Shown here: positions 34,507-42,791 of the stretch, one piece after another
Position numbering within the stretch: the stretch's first letter is position 1
Layout: each line of letters starts with the position of its first letter
Assembly (NCBI GenBank): GCA_028823235.1
Contig: JAPKBW010000002.1
Coordinates: 167,046-231,045 of the forward strand
Length of the DNA stretch: 64,000 nucleotides
DNA from: Longimicrobiales bacterium
GTDB taxonomy: Bacteria > Gemmatimonadota > Gemmatimonadetes > Longimicrobiales > Gaopeijiaceae
Direction of reading: 5' to 3'
Made by a program: the position numbers and the translations under genes
The notes under the pieces: model-generated
The model's database searches: none
What the model saw: the letters and a program-made list of their open reading frames with translations, nothing else
What the model was told of the DNA's origin: nothing

Positions 34507-36519
34507 GTGCGCTACCTCTCCGTCACACTCGCCGCGCTCTTACTTTCGTCCCCAGCCCTCGCTCAAGAGCGACGGCCCATGACGACTGACGATGCACTCG
34601 ACCTCATTCAGGTCGGCGGTGCACTCATGTCTCCCGATGGAGGCTGGGTGCTTTTCTCGAAATCTGAGCTCGACTGGGACGAGAACGAGCGAAATACCAC
34701 ATGGTGGCGTGTCCCGTCGGACGGCAGTGAAGAGCCTTATCGGTATATCGGAGAAGAAGGGGGGAGCGGATTCCAATTCTCACCTGACGGGAAATGGTTG
34801 TCCTTTACCCGCTCCGTCGACGAGAAGAACCAGTTGTTCCTCATGCGCACGACGGGTGGAGAGGCGACGAAACTCTCAGACCATGAGACTGCGGTCGGGA
34901 GGTACCGTTGGACGGAGCACGGTGCGGCCATCGTGTTTGTCGCGGCACACAAGCGGAGTGACGAGGAAGAGAAGAACAGGAAGGACGGGGACGACGCGAT
35001 CTTTGTCGACGAGGGCCCCAACGGCCAGACGGTGGGTCAGTGGAATGACCTCTGGCGACTCGACGTCGAGTCGAAGGAAGAGAGTCGTCTGACCGAGGCA
35101 GAAAATCGAATCGCATCCTTCTCCGTCTCCCCGAACGGCCGCCGGGTGCTCTACACGGCGAGGGACGAGAATCGCCGAAACCAGAGCAACCTTTCGGAGA
35201 TCCATCTGCTCGATCTGGACTCTGGTGAGACGCGTCTGTTGACCGACAACCGTTCTCCCGAGGGTGGACTCTCGTGGGCCCCGGACGGGCGCCGCTTCGC
35301 ATACACGGCGAGGAGCGATGGAGAGTGGGAGTTACTCCTCGACAAGATCTGGATCATGGACGTGGAGTCCGACGCGAAGCGCATCGTTTCTTCGAGCTTC
35401 GACGGAAGCATACGTGGTTTTGTGTGGACTTCTGACGGCCGAGAACTCCTGTTCGGCGGCTTGCAGCGGACCAACACGAATCTTTATCGGCTTGATATCG
35501 AATCCGGCGAGGTCACGAAGGTGACCGAGGCTGTCGGTTCCCTCGCTCCATCGTCGTATTCGCGAGATCGCATGCGCATGGCGTACGTCGCACAGGATTG
35601 GGCTACGCCTGCAGAGGTGTGGGCGGGCCCAACGACAGGGGCGAGCGGCGTTCGGTTGACCGATGCGAACCCCTGGGTTGCTGCCGAGCTGACATTGGGT
35701 GAGTCGAAGACGATTCAGTGGGAGAGCTCGGACGGCATGGAGATTGAGGGTATTCTCACGCTTCCCGCAGGACACGAGCGCGGCGAACTCCCGCTTCTGC
35801 TGCACATCCACGGGGGCCCAGCGGGCGTGTTCACGAACACGTTTTCTGCTCGGAATCACGTCTGGGCTGGCCTCGGGTACGCACAGCTGTCGCCCAACGT
35901 TCGCGGGAGCTCCGGATACACAGATGAGTTGCTCCGCGGCAACATGAATGACATCGGTGGTGGCGACTATTGGGACCTGATGACCGGGGTCGATGAGGTG
36001 GTCGAGCAGGGGATCGCAGACCCCGACCAGCTGGGGCTGCGCGGCTGGAGCTACGGTGGCATCCTTGGCGGGTGGACCGTGACCCAGACCGACCGTTTCA
36101 AGGGTGCGTCCGTGGGCGCAATGGTGTCCGACTGGACCTCAGAGTATGGCCCTGGCTTCAATCACGACGTGTCGCTCTGGTACATCGGTGGGACCCCGTG
36201 GGAGAACCCCGAGGCGTGGCGCGAACGCTCTGCACTGACGCACGTCGCGAACATCACCACCCCCACGCTCATTCTTCACGGAATGAATGATCGGACCGAC
36301 ACCGAAGCCCAGAGCATGATGTTCTTTCAGGCCCTCAAGGATCAAGACAAAGAGACCCGCTACATCCGGTTCCCGCGGGAGCCGCATGGCTTCCGTGAGC
36401 CTCGTCACCAGCGGACCCGTGACGTCGAGGAGATCCGATGGATCCAGAAGTACGTCCGGGGGATCGAGTGGGAGCCGTGGGAGCGACCCTCAAAAGACGA
36501 ACCGAAGGTGATTTCCTGA
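34507..36519 (+). CDS. Secreted S9-family prolyl oligopeptidase-like peptidase
   Basis: GTG 34507 follows TGGAGG at good spacing and opens a signal peptide (VRYLSVTLAALLLSSPALAQ). The 670-residue protein has an N-terminal seven-bladed propeller with TolB/WD-like repeats (FQFSPDGKWLSFTRS; SVSPNGRRVLYTA; LSWAPDGRRFAYTA) and a C-terminal alpha/beta hydrolase with LLHIHGGPAG (oxyanion), the nucleophile in GWSYGG, Asp in LHGMNDRTD and His in EPHGF. S9 enzymes cleave short peptides; a periplasmic dipeptidyl- or acylaminoacyl-peptidase role is likely. MsrA overlaps its stop. Confidence 0.93.
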   Translation: MRYLSVTLAALLLSSPALAQERRPMTTDDALDLIQVGGALMSPDGGWVLFSKSELDWDENERNTTWWRVPSDGSEEPYRYIGEEGGSGFQFSPDGKWLSFTRSVDEKNQLFLMRTTGGEATKLSDHETAVGRYRWTEHGAAIVFVAAHKRSDEEEKNRKDGDDAIFVDEGPNGQTVGQWNDLWRLDVESKEESRLTEAENRIASFSVSPNGRRVLYTARDENRRNQSNLSEIHLLDLDSGETRLLTDNRSPEGGLSWAPDGRRFAYTARSDGEWELLLDKIWIMDVESDAKRIVSSSFDGSIRGFVWTSDGRELLFGGLQRTNTNLYRLDIESGEVTKVTEAVGSLAPSSYSRDRMRMAYVAQDWATPAEVWAGPTTGASGVRLTDANPWVAAELTLGESKTIQWESSDGMEIEGILTLPAGHERGELPLLLHIHGGPAGVFTNTFSARNHVWAGLGYAQLSPNVRGSSGYTDELLRGNMNDIGGGDYWDLMTGVDEVVEQGIADPDQLGLRGWSYGGILGGWTVTQTDRFKGASVGAMVSDWTSEYGPGFNHDVSLWYIGGTPWENPEAWRERSALTHVANITTPTLILHGMNDRTDTEAQSMMFFQALKDQDKETRYIRFPREPHGFREPRHQRTRDVEEIRWIQKYVRGIEWEPWERPSKDEPKVIS

Positions 36520-37067
36520 TGCCGGTTGAGAAGGCAACGTTGGCTGGTGGTTGTTTCTGGTGTCTTGAGGCAGTCTTCGAGCTCGTCGACGGCGTTTCCG
36601 AAGTGAAATCGGGCTATGCCGGCGGACATGTGCAGAACCCGACCTACAAGCACGTCTGCAGCGGCGAAACCGGGCATACCGAGGTCGTCCAGATCGACTT
36701 CGACCCCTCGATCATCGAATACAGTGAGCTACTCGAGATCTTCTTCTCGATCCATGACCCGACGACCCTCAATCGGCAGGGCGGGGACGTGGGCACTCAG
36801 TATCGTTCCGCGATCTGCGCGCATTCAGACGAACAGCTCAAGACAGCACAGGCTGTCTTGGCAGCGGTTGACCAGGACGGTCCGTGGGACGATCCGATCG
36901 TGACTGAGGTCGCGCCGCTCGATGTGTTTTGGCCGGCAGAGGATTGCCACGACGCGTATTTTCAGCGCAACGGAGGCCAACCGTATTGCTCCGCTGTGAT
37001 CGCACCTAAGGTCGCGAGATTCCGAGCTCGTTTTGCACACCGAATGGGGAGCGCTACGGCGCCCTAA
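36519..37067 (+). CDS. msrA: Peptide-methionine (S)-S-oxide reductase
   Basis: ATG 36519 shares one base with the stop of the peptidase gene (TGATG). 182 residues. The MsrA active site LAGGCFWCLEAVF (Cys12 nucleophile) is intact, with the family blocks GYAGGHVQNPTYKHVCSG, GHTEVVQIDFDP, FFSIHDPTTLNRQG, DVGTQYRSAI and NGGQPYC. It reduces methionine-S-sulfoxide in proteins using thioredoxin. There is no signal peptide, so it is cytoplasmic. The C-terminal YC could resolve the disulfide. Confidence 0.95.
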   Translation: MPVEKATLAGGCFWCLEAVFELVDGVSEVKSGYAGGHVQNPTYKHVCSGETGHTEVVQIDFDPSIIEYSELLEIFFSIHDPTTLNRQGGDVGTQYRSAICAHSDEQLKTAQAVLAAVDQDGPWDDPIVTEVAPLDVFWPAEDCHDAYFQRNGGQPYCSAVIAPKVARFRARFAHRMGSATAP

Positions 37068-37074
37068 TTTTTTT
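37046..37074 (+). terminator. Intrinsic terminator overlapping the msrA stop
   Basis: GCGC-TACG-GCGC (37051-37062), extended by G-C pairs across a mismatch, is followed by the msrA TAA and a run of seven T at 37068-37074. It isolates the msrA transcript from the next gene. Confidence 0.65.
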
Positions 37075-37170
37075 ATGTGCTGGGTGAATGCGTGTTAGCT
37101 TTTATGAGGATTTTCCGGGCCGAACAGGTGGCCCATCAAACCAACCTCCATCCCAATAAGAGCCGTAACA

Positions 37171-37596
37171 ATGCCCAAGCCTGACTCGAAGCTGGTGGTG
37201 AAGTGGCGACAACTCGCCGAAGACGGATATCTGTACGCCGAGATCTCGCGGATGAACCCTGAATTCTCGGTCGATCAGGTGCGTCACTACTGTCTCGGTC
37301 ATACTGGCCGCAAGCTGCCTGGACCCATTCAGCGGGTCGACCGCTGGTACGGTTCTAACGTGTGGCTGCGTGGTGAAAACTCCCCCCATGCCGAGCTGAA
37401 TATCAAGCAGGCACAGAAAATTTTGGACGACTGGGACGAAAAGAACGACAGCTGGAAGCTCTCCGGAGCCGAGTGGGCCCGGAAATTCGGCGTATCCCCC
37501 AGCACTATCTATATGCTGCGCCGCGGAGAAACGTGGAAGCACTTGGAGCATCCCAATCAGGGACGGAAACCAAGGAAGCGGAAGAAGCGTTCCTGA
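37171..37596 (+). CDS. Small basic helix-turn-helix-type protein
   Basis: A 141-residue protein with a strongly basic tail (GRKPRKRKKRS). The C-terminal half contains ENSPHAELNIKQAQKILDDW and AEWARKFGVSPSTIYMLRRG-ETWKHL, a helix-turn-helix of the kind found in homing-endonuclease NUMOD and phage repressor-like modules. The N-terminal half (LVVKWRQLAEDGYLYAEISR; FSVDQVRHYCLG) may be a second, related HTH. No nuclease motif is seen, so a DNA-binding regulator is more likely. Its upstream ~100 bp is unusually AT-rich for this window, and it is bracketed by terminators, so it is a separate transcription unit. Confidence 0.72.
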   Translation: MPKPDSKLVVKWRQLAEDGYLYAEISRMNPEFSVDQVRHYCLGHTGRKLPGPIQRVDRWYGSNVWLRGENSPHAELNIKQAQKILDDWDEKNDSWKLSGAEWARKFGVSPSTIYMLRRGETWKHLEHPNQGRKPRKRKKRS

Positions 37597-37613
37597 TCTG
37601 ATCTGAACCGGTC

Positions 37614-37649
37614 AAAGGGCCCCGTCGCGCATCGCGTGGCGGGGCCTTT
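37614..37649 (+). terminator. Intrinsic terminator
   Basis: AAAGGGCCCCG pairs with CGGGGCCTTT across a 15-nt loop region (one bulged G), 18 nt after the HTH-protein stop, ending in CCTTTGGTATT. The A-rich left arm suggests it can work in both directions. Confidence 0.75.
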
Positions 37650-37742
37650 GGTATTCATGCTGAAATGGAAAGTCTCAAGCTGTGGTATCGCTGGGAGGTG
37701 TCTTCGAGTGCGTGTTGGTTCTGGAGCAGGTAGTCTGAGTTC

Positions 37743-37871
37743 ATGGGTGAACACGCTCACCTCGAAGAGGTATTGTCTGCGCTCGACGCCGGTGATGTTT
37801 CTGTGCTGCGCTCCCTCCTCGACGCGCACCCTGATCTTCCGTCGAACATCGTTGAAGGCAAGAATCGCTGA
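37743..37871 (+). pseudogene. Truncated ankyrin-like N-terminal fragment
   Basis: An ATG at 37743 opens 42 codons reading HLEEVLSALDAGDVSVLRSL and LDAHPDLPSN before a TGA at 37869. ALDAGDVxxLRxLLDAHPDL is typical of the first helix pair of ankyrin-repeat proteins, but no repeat follows; the remaining residues are unrelated. The ABC ATPase gene starts 12 nt later. It is probably the stub left after deletion of the rest of the gene, though a tiny functional peptide cannot be excluded. Confidence 0.5.
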
Positions 37872-37882
37872 ATGGATACAGA

Positions 37883-38815
37883 ATGATCACAGTTGAAGGC
37901 GTGACAAAGCGATACGGCGAGGTCGTCGCAGTGAACGACCTGAGCTTCACAGTAGAGCGGGGCGAAGTGGTCGGGTTCCTCGGGCCGAATGGGGCCGGAA
38001 AGTCGACGACCATGAAGATGATCACGGGAACGCTTCAACCTGATGCTGGCTCCGTGCTCTTTGATGGTGTTCCGATATCCGACGACCTCACCGGAGCGAA
38101 GCGTCGCGTAGGCTATCTGCCCGAGGCGAATCCGCTTTATGACGAGATGCTCGTGTGTGAGTACCTCGACTATGTCTCCGAGCTTCGCGGTCTGTCACCG
38201 GATCAGACGAGGTCCGGCGTCGCGGACGCGGTTGCGGAAACCGACATCGGATCCGTGTTCTATCGCCCGATCGGCGACTGTTCGAAGGGCTATCGCCAAA
38301 GAATCGGACTGGCGGGGGCCATCCTGCACAGGCCGGAGGTACTGATTCTTGATGAGCCGACCGAGGGACTCGATCCGAATCAGCGGGTCGAGATCCGACG
38401 ACTGGTGGGGTCTCTCGGCAGAGAACGGACCGTTCTGCTTAGCACACATGTTATGCAGGAGGTCGAAGCGACGTGCTCGCGGCTCGTGATCCTCCGAGAG
38501 GGCGAGCTTGCAGCCGAGGGCACCGTACAGGAGCTAATCGCGAACCGAACGGGCGGGGTACGCTACGTAGTCGAGGCTGCGGGCGATGGTGTCGCACAGT
38601 CGCTCTCTAGCCTCCCCGGTGTTTCCAGTCATCGCGCCGAGGCGCTCGAGGGCCGGACACGCGTCGAGCTAACCTGTCGCGAAGCAGGTGAACTGCGCCC
38701 GGAGATCTTCACGATGGCGCGTGACCGGGGCTGGACTTTGTGGGAACTCCACAGAGAACAGGCGAGTCTCGAGCAACTCTTCCGAACCCTCACTTCGGTT
38801 GAGGAGGGCGCATGA
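37883..38815 (+). CDS. GldA-type ABC transporter ATP-binding protein
   Basis: 310 residues. Walker A GPNGAGKST at 34-42, signature CSKGYRQRIGLAGA, Walker B VLILDEPTEGLDP and the switch His in LSTHVMQEVE are intact. The C-terminal ~90 residues are the regulatory extension typical of ABC-2 exporters. Together with the fused permease (ATGA overlap at 38812) and DUF4340 protein it forms a Gld-type exporter operon, known from gliding bacteria but widespread in non-gliders. Confidence 0.95.
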   Translation: MITVEGVTKRYGEVVAVNDLSFTVERGEVVGFLGPNGAGKSTTMKMITGTLQPDAGSVLFDGVPISDDLTGAKRRVGYLPEANPLYDEMLVCEYLDYVSELRGLSPDQTRSGVADAVAETDIGSVFYRPIGDCSKGYRQRIGLAGAILHRPEVLILDEPTEGLDPNQRVEIRRLVGSLGRERTVLLSTHVMQEVEATCSRLVILREGELAAEGTVQELIANRTGGVRYVVEAAGDGVAQSLSSLPGVSSHRAEALEGRTRVELTCREAGELRPEIFTMARDRGWTLWELHREQASLEQLFRTLTSVEEGA

Positions 38816-41031
38816 TGCACCCTGTCCTCACGGTGGCCCGGCGAGAGCTGCGCGGCTACTTCGATCAGCCCACGGGCTATGTTCTCATAGTCGCGTTCCT
38901 GGCGATCTCGCTCTTCCTGGCATTCCGGACGATGTATGCCACGGGGATTGCGTCACTGCGCCCTATCTTCGATCTACTCCCGGTGCTCTTCGCGGTGTTC
39001 ATTCCGGCCGCTACGATGCGCTCGTTCGCGGAGGAGCGGCGTGGTAAGACGCTCGACTGGCTGATGTCTCAGCCAATCACGGAGGCGGAGGTCGTTCTCG
39101 GGAAATTCCTGGGCGACTGGGCGTTTGTACTCCTCGCGCTCGCGGGTACGGTTCCGACAGCCCTCGGTATTCTCTGGGTGTCCGAGGCGGATGCGGGCAT
39201 CGTGCTAGCGCAGTACATCGGCGCGACCTTGCTCGCTGGCCAGCTCACAGCCGTCGGGGTGTGGGCATCGAGCATCACCCGCAATCAGATCACCGCGTTC
39301 ATCGTATCCGCCGCAGTCTGCTTTACGCTCTTTCTGATCGGTCTCCCGATTGTTCAGATCGGACTCTCGCCGGCAGTGGGTGGCGGCCTCGCGCAGCTCT
39401 CGGTACTCAGCCACTTCGAGAACGTCGCTCGAGGCGTTGTTGACCTGAGAGACGTCCTCTATTTCGTGTCGACAGGCGGACTGTTCGTGATGCTGGCGTG
39501 GTCCGCGGTAGGGCGGGAGCGCCTCAGCGCAGAACGGTCAGAGTTCGGCCGCATCCGGGTCGGCGCAGGTGTCGCGATCGCACTGGTCGCCGTGGTAAAC
39601 CTCGTCGGCGGCAAGATCAGAGGCCGGATCGACCTTACCGAGGATAATCTGTATACGCTGTCCGAGGGGTCCCGGACGTTGCTGAGAGATTTGGACGACA
39701 TCGTGCAGATCAAGCTGTTCGCTTCTCTGGAACTGCCACCTGAGATCCAGATTCAGCTCCGGGACGTGCGGGATCTGCTAGCGGACATGCGTAGCGCCTC
39801 CAACGGTAATCTTCTGGTGACGGATCTCGATCCGAGTCAGGACCAAGACGTGGCCGCGGAGGCGTCGGAGCTGGGGATCTTCCCGGTCGAGTTCAACGTC
39901 CTGAGGGACGACAATTTCGAGGTGCGGCAGGGCTACTATGGCTTCGCGATTATCTATGCGGATGAGAATGAGGTGACACCGCTTATTCAGCGAACCGACG
40001 ACCTCGAATTCCAGATCGCGTCACAGATTTACCGAATGACGACGGTTGAGCGACCCGGCATCTCTTTCGTGAGTGGTTTTGGTGCGAAGTCCGACACCGA
40101 AGTGCCGGGGTTGAGCCAGAGCCTCGCCTCTCGCTACGACATCCGGTCCATCGATATCGCGGGGGATTCGCCGCCGCCTATTTCGCTCGATTCGACAGAG
40201 GTTCTCGTCATTGCAGGTGCCACGCAGCCGATGGATCCTGCGGCCGTGGGTCGGATCCAGACGTTCATGGATGCCGGGGGCGCGGCCCTCGTATTGGTGG
40301 AGCCGATCGTCCTCAATCAGCAGTCGCCCATCGCAATGCCGGCGACTTCCGGGCTCGAGCCAGTCTTGGCAGCCCGAGGAATATCGGTCTCGCCGGGCCT
40401 CGTGGCGGACATGGCTTCGAGCGAACGGGTATCCCTGGGCCGGCAGGGGCAGTTCAACGTCGTTTCGCCGTATCCGCTCTGGCCGATCGTGGCCACCGTC
40501 GGTGAGCACCCGGTCACGAACGGATTGAACGCGCTTTCGCTGGGTTGGGCCGCGGCGCTGAGCATCGACCCGGGGGTCGAGGGGATCACCTCGCTGTGGC
40601 AGACCTCCGAGAACGCGGCGATTCATCCGCCGAATGCCACCATCATTCCTGACCAGGAGTGGCCCTTCACCGAGGAGGCGTACGGCGTATTTTCGGTGGC
40701 CGCTGCGGTCGTGCCCGAGGATGGCGCCGGCCGGATGATCGTCGTCGGTGACGCCTCGTTCGCCGAGGCTCAGTACATGCAGGCGAACCCGGGCAACCTG
40801 CTCTTTCTTGCCAACGCGATCGACTGGTTGGCGCAGGACGAGGCACTCATCAGCATCCGCTCGAAGAACCGTGTGCCACCGGGGCTCATTTTCGAGTCCG
40901 ATGGCGTCCAGCGCGTACTGAAGTGGGGAAACCTGTTTGGGGTGCCATTCCTGATCGTGCTCCTCGGGTTCTTGAGGATAACAGGCCGCAGGCGGCGTGC
41001 CGAAGCACGCTGGAAGGAGGAGTTCGCATGA
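38812..41031 (+). CDS. GldF-GldG-type ABC permease fusion
   Basis: 739 residues in one chain. Residues ~1-245 are an ABC-2 permease with six membrane helices (ARRELRGYFDQPTGYVLIVA; MRSFAEERRGKTLDWLMSQP). A seventh helix near 262-276 leads into a GldG/ABC-transporter-auxiliary periplasmic domain (RIDLTEDNLYTLSEGSRTLL; GFAIIYADENEVTPLIQRTD) and a final helix (LFGVPFLIVLLGFLRIT) plus basic tail. In many genomes these are two genes (gldF and gldG); here they are fused. DUF4340 follows with ATGA overlap. Confidence 0.93.
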   Translation: MMHPVLTVARRELRGYFDQPTGYVLIVAFLAISLFLAFRTMYATGIASLRPIFDLLPVLFAVFIPAATMRSFAEERRGKTLDWLMSQPITEAEVVLGKFLGDWAFVLLALAGTVPTALGILWVSEADAGIVLAQYIGATLLAGQLTAVGVWASSITRNQITAFIVSAAVCFTLFLIGLPIVQIGLSPAVGGGLAQLSVLSHFENVARGVVDLRDVLYFVSTGGLFVMLAWSAVGRERLSAERSEFGRIRVGAGVAIALVAVVNLVGGKIRGRIDLTEDNLYTLSEGSRTLLRDLDDIVQIKLFASLELPPEIQIQLRDVRDLLADMRSASNGNLLVTDLDPSQDQDVAAEASELGIFPVEFNVLRDDNFEVRQGYYGFAIIYADENEVTPLIQRTDDLEFQIASQIYRMTTVERPGISFVSGFGAKSDTEVPGLSQSLASRYDIRSIDIAGDSPPPISLDSTEVLVIAGATQPMDPAAVGRIQTFMDAGGAALVLVEPIVLNQQSPIAMPATSGLEPVLAARGISVSPGLVADMASSERVSLGRQGQFNVVSPYPLWPIVATVGEHPVTNGLNALSLGWAAALSIDPGVEGITSLWQTSENAAIHPPNATIIPDQEWPFTEEAYGVFSVAAAVVPEDGAGRMIVVGDASFAEAQYMQANPGNLLFLANAIDWLAQDEALISIRSKNRVPPGLIFESDGVQRVLKWGNLFGVPFLIVLLGFLRITGRRRRAEARWKEEFA

Positions 41032-41936
41032 GTGAGCGCGCGCTGCAGCAACTCGTTGGAGCTCTCGCGATCGCATCGGGCGTGTGGTTCGTCGCGAGCG
41101 TGCTCTCTGGCGGATCGGGCTCGATCGGAGCGTCCGGTAAGATCAGTGGCTTCTTCGACGAAATCGACGATCAGTCCGTCTCCTCTCTGACCATGGAGAC
41201 CGGGACTGCGACGGTCGAGCTCAGTCATGAGGCCGGGCCTTGGACCGTGAACGGCTTCCGGGCTGATCCCGCTACCATCGCACGACTGACGGCGACATTC
41301 CCGAATCTGGAGATCGGCGATCTGACCGCATCCAACCCTGACAACCATGAACGAATGGGTGTCAGCGGAGAACACGCAGTCACGGTCACATTCGGGTTCG
41401 GAGGTGAGCAGCGGACGCTGATTGTTGGTGACAACGGCCGGAGCTTCGGGACGAGTTTCGTGAGACTTCCTGGTGCCGATGAGGTCTATCTGCTCCGGGG
41501 TGATCTCGGGGCGAATGCCCGGCGAGATGAGTCATCGTGGCGCGACCGGACGATGACAGCCAACGATTCTGCCTCCATCCATCGGATCGTGGTCGAACGA
41601 ACCGAGGGTGTGTACACGCTGGTGCGCGGCGACTCGGCATGGATGATCGACGGGTCAACGGTCGCTGCGGTGCCGACCGTCACGGGCGTCCTTGGAGAAC
41701 TGTCGAATCTGGTTGCGACAGGCTTTTTGGCCGAGACGGATTCGATCGCTCAGCTGGGGTCTGTGTCCGTCACCCGTGCGTTCGGCGAAAATGGGGAGAT
41801 GTTGGCCGAAATCACTGTTGGCTCAGGTGAGGCCGACCGATGGGCTCGGACGAGCAGTGACGCTTACCTGTACCGAATCTCATCGTTCAGGGCGGGGCGT
41901 ATAGCACCGGCCCACCTCGATCTCATCGGCGGGTAG
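41028..41936 (+). CDS. DUF4340 domain protein of the Gld-type operon
   Basis: 302 residues with an N-terminal membrane anchor (LVGALAIASGVWFVASVLSG). The rest is the repeated beta domain characteristic of DUF4340: LTMETGTATVELSHEAGPWT, IARLTATFPNLEIGDLTASN, IVGDNGRSFGTSFVRLPG, and a second copy from IHRIVVERTEGVYTLVRGDS. The protein almost always accompanies GldG-like genes and is presumed to be a periplasmic part of the exporter. Its stop is 3 bp from that of the convergent nitrilase gene. Confidence 0.9.
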   Translation: MSERALQQLVGALAIASGVWFVASVLSGGSGSIGASGKISGFFDEIDDQSVSSLTMETGTATVELSHEAGPWTVNGFRADPATIARLTATFPNLEIGDLTASNPDNHERMGVSGEHAVTVTFGFGGEQRTLIVGDNGRSFGTSFVRLPGADEVYLLRGDLGANARRDESSWRDRTMTANDSASIHRIVVERTEGVYTLVRGDSAWMIDGSTVAAVPTVTGVLGELSNLVATGFLAETDSIAQLGSVSVTRAFGENGEMLAEITVGSGEADRWARTSSDAYLYRISSFRAGRIAPAHLDLIGG

Positions 41937-41939
41937 CGC

Positions 41940-42791
41940 CTACTCGGCGAGGTGGCTCCAGGCGTCGGAGTACAGCCCGGGGAAGCGGGCCAGGTACCCC
42001 GGATAGGCGGACCCGGCCTGCTCGACCACATTGCGTGACAGATCGACGATCGTGACGGTGGCCTGCGTCTCCGCGATCACTGCACCCGAGGGCGAGATCG
42101 CAATCGATGGCCCACCGATCGATGCTCCGTGCTCGGGGCGCGGGCGATTCACGGAGATCACATACGTGCCGCTCATCACGGCGTTCGCTTTCAGAACGAT
42201 CCGCCAACGATCGTAGGAGCCAGGGGGTGTCGCGCGAGGTGCGAACACGACTTCGGCGCCCTGGGCCGCGAGAAGCTGGAAGCCCTGCGGCCGATTCACA
42301 TCGGAGCAGATCTGGAGCCCCGCACGGAGCGGCAACGAGTCGATCAACTGCGGAGCGGCATCACCCGGCTCGTAGTGGCTCGTCTCCCAATACCCTTCCT
42401 CTTCCGGGAGGTGGACCTTCCGGTAGCTGGCCCGTCGTACACCGACGCGGTCGTACACGAACGCGGTGTTGTAACGTGTGCAGGTCTCTTCGTCACGAAC
42501 GATTGCGCCACCAACCAGCGCGACACCGGATGCGGCCGCATCCTCAGACATGCGTTGCTGCCTCGGACCGTCGATCGACTCGGCGTCTTCCTCTCTCGAA
42601 ACCTTCGAGTAGGGTGCCCACTCATTGAGCGGTAGCTCTGGGAGCACTGCCAGGTCAGCACCACCGTCGCGCGCACGGTGAAGCACATTGGTCAGGTGAG
42701 CAGCGTCAGGGTCGCCGAAAAAGACCTCTGAGATGAGTGCGATACGCATGTCCACGTCGGAGAGGCTCGCCGCCGCGACCACGTCGGTCAT
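41940..42791 (-). CDS. Carbon-nitrogen hydrolase (nitrilase superfamily)
   Basis: ATG 42791 is chosen because it overlaps the upstream aldehyde dehydrogenase stop as ATGA; 283 residues. The nitrilase triad is visible: E52 in VLPELPLNEWAPY, K125 in SYRKVHLPEEEG and C162 in LQICSDVNRPQG. The family hydrolyses amides, nitriles or carbamoyl groups; the motif context resembles N-carbamoyl-putrescine or omega-amidase-like branches. Pairing with an aminoadipate-semialdehyde-type dehydrogenase suggests amino acid (lysine or polyamine) catabolism, by inference. Confidence 0.9.
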   Translation of the reverse strand: MTDVVAAASLSDVDMRIALISEVFFGDPDAAHLTNVLHRARDGGADLAVLPELPLNEWAPYSKVSREEDAESIDGPRQQRMSEDAAASGVALVGGAIVRDEETCTRYNTAFVYDRVGVRRASYRKVHLPEEEGYWETSHYEPGDAAPQLIDSLPLRAGLQICSDVNRPQGFQLLAAQGAEVVFAPRATPPGSYDRWRIVLKANAVMSGTYVISVNRPRPEHGASIGGPSIAISPSGAVIAETQATVTIVDLSRNVVEQAGSAYPGYLARFPGLYSDAWSHLAE

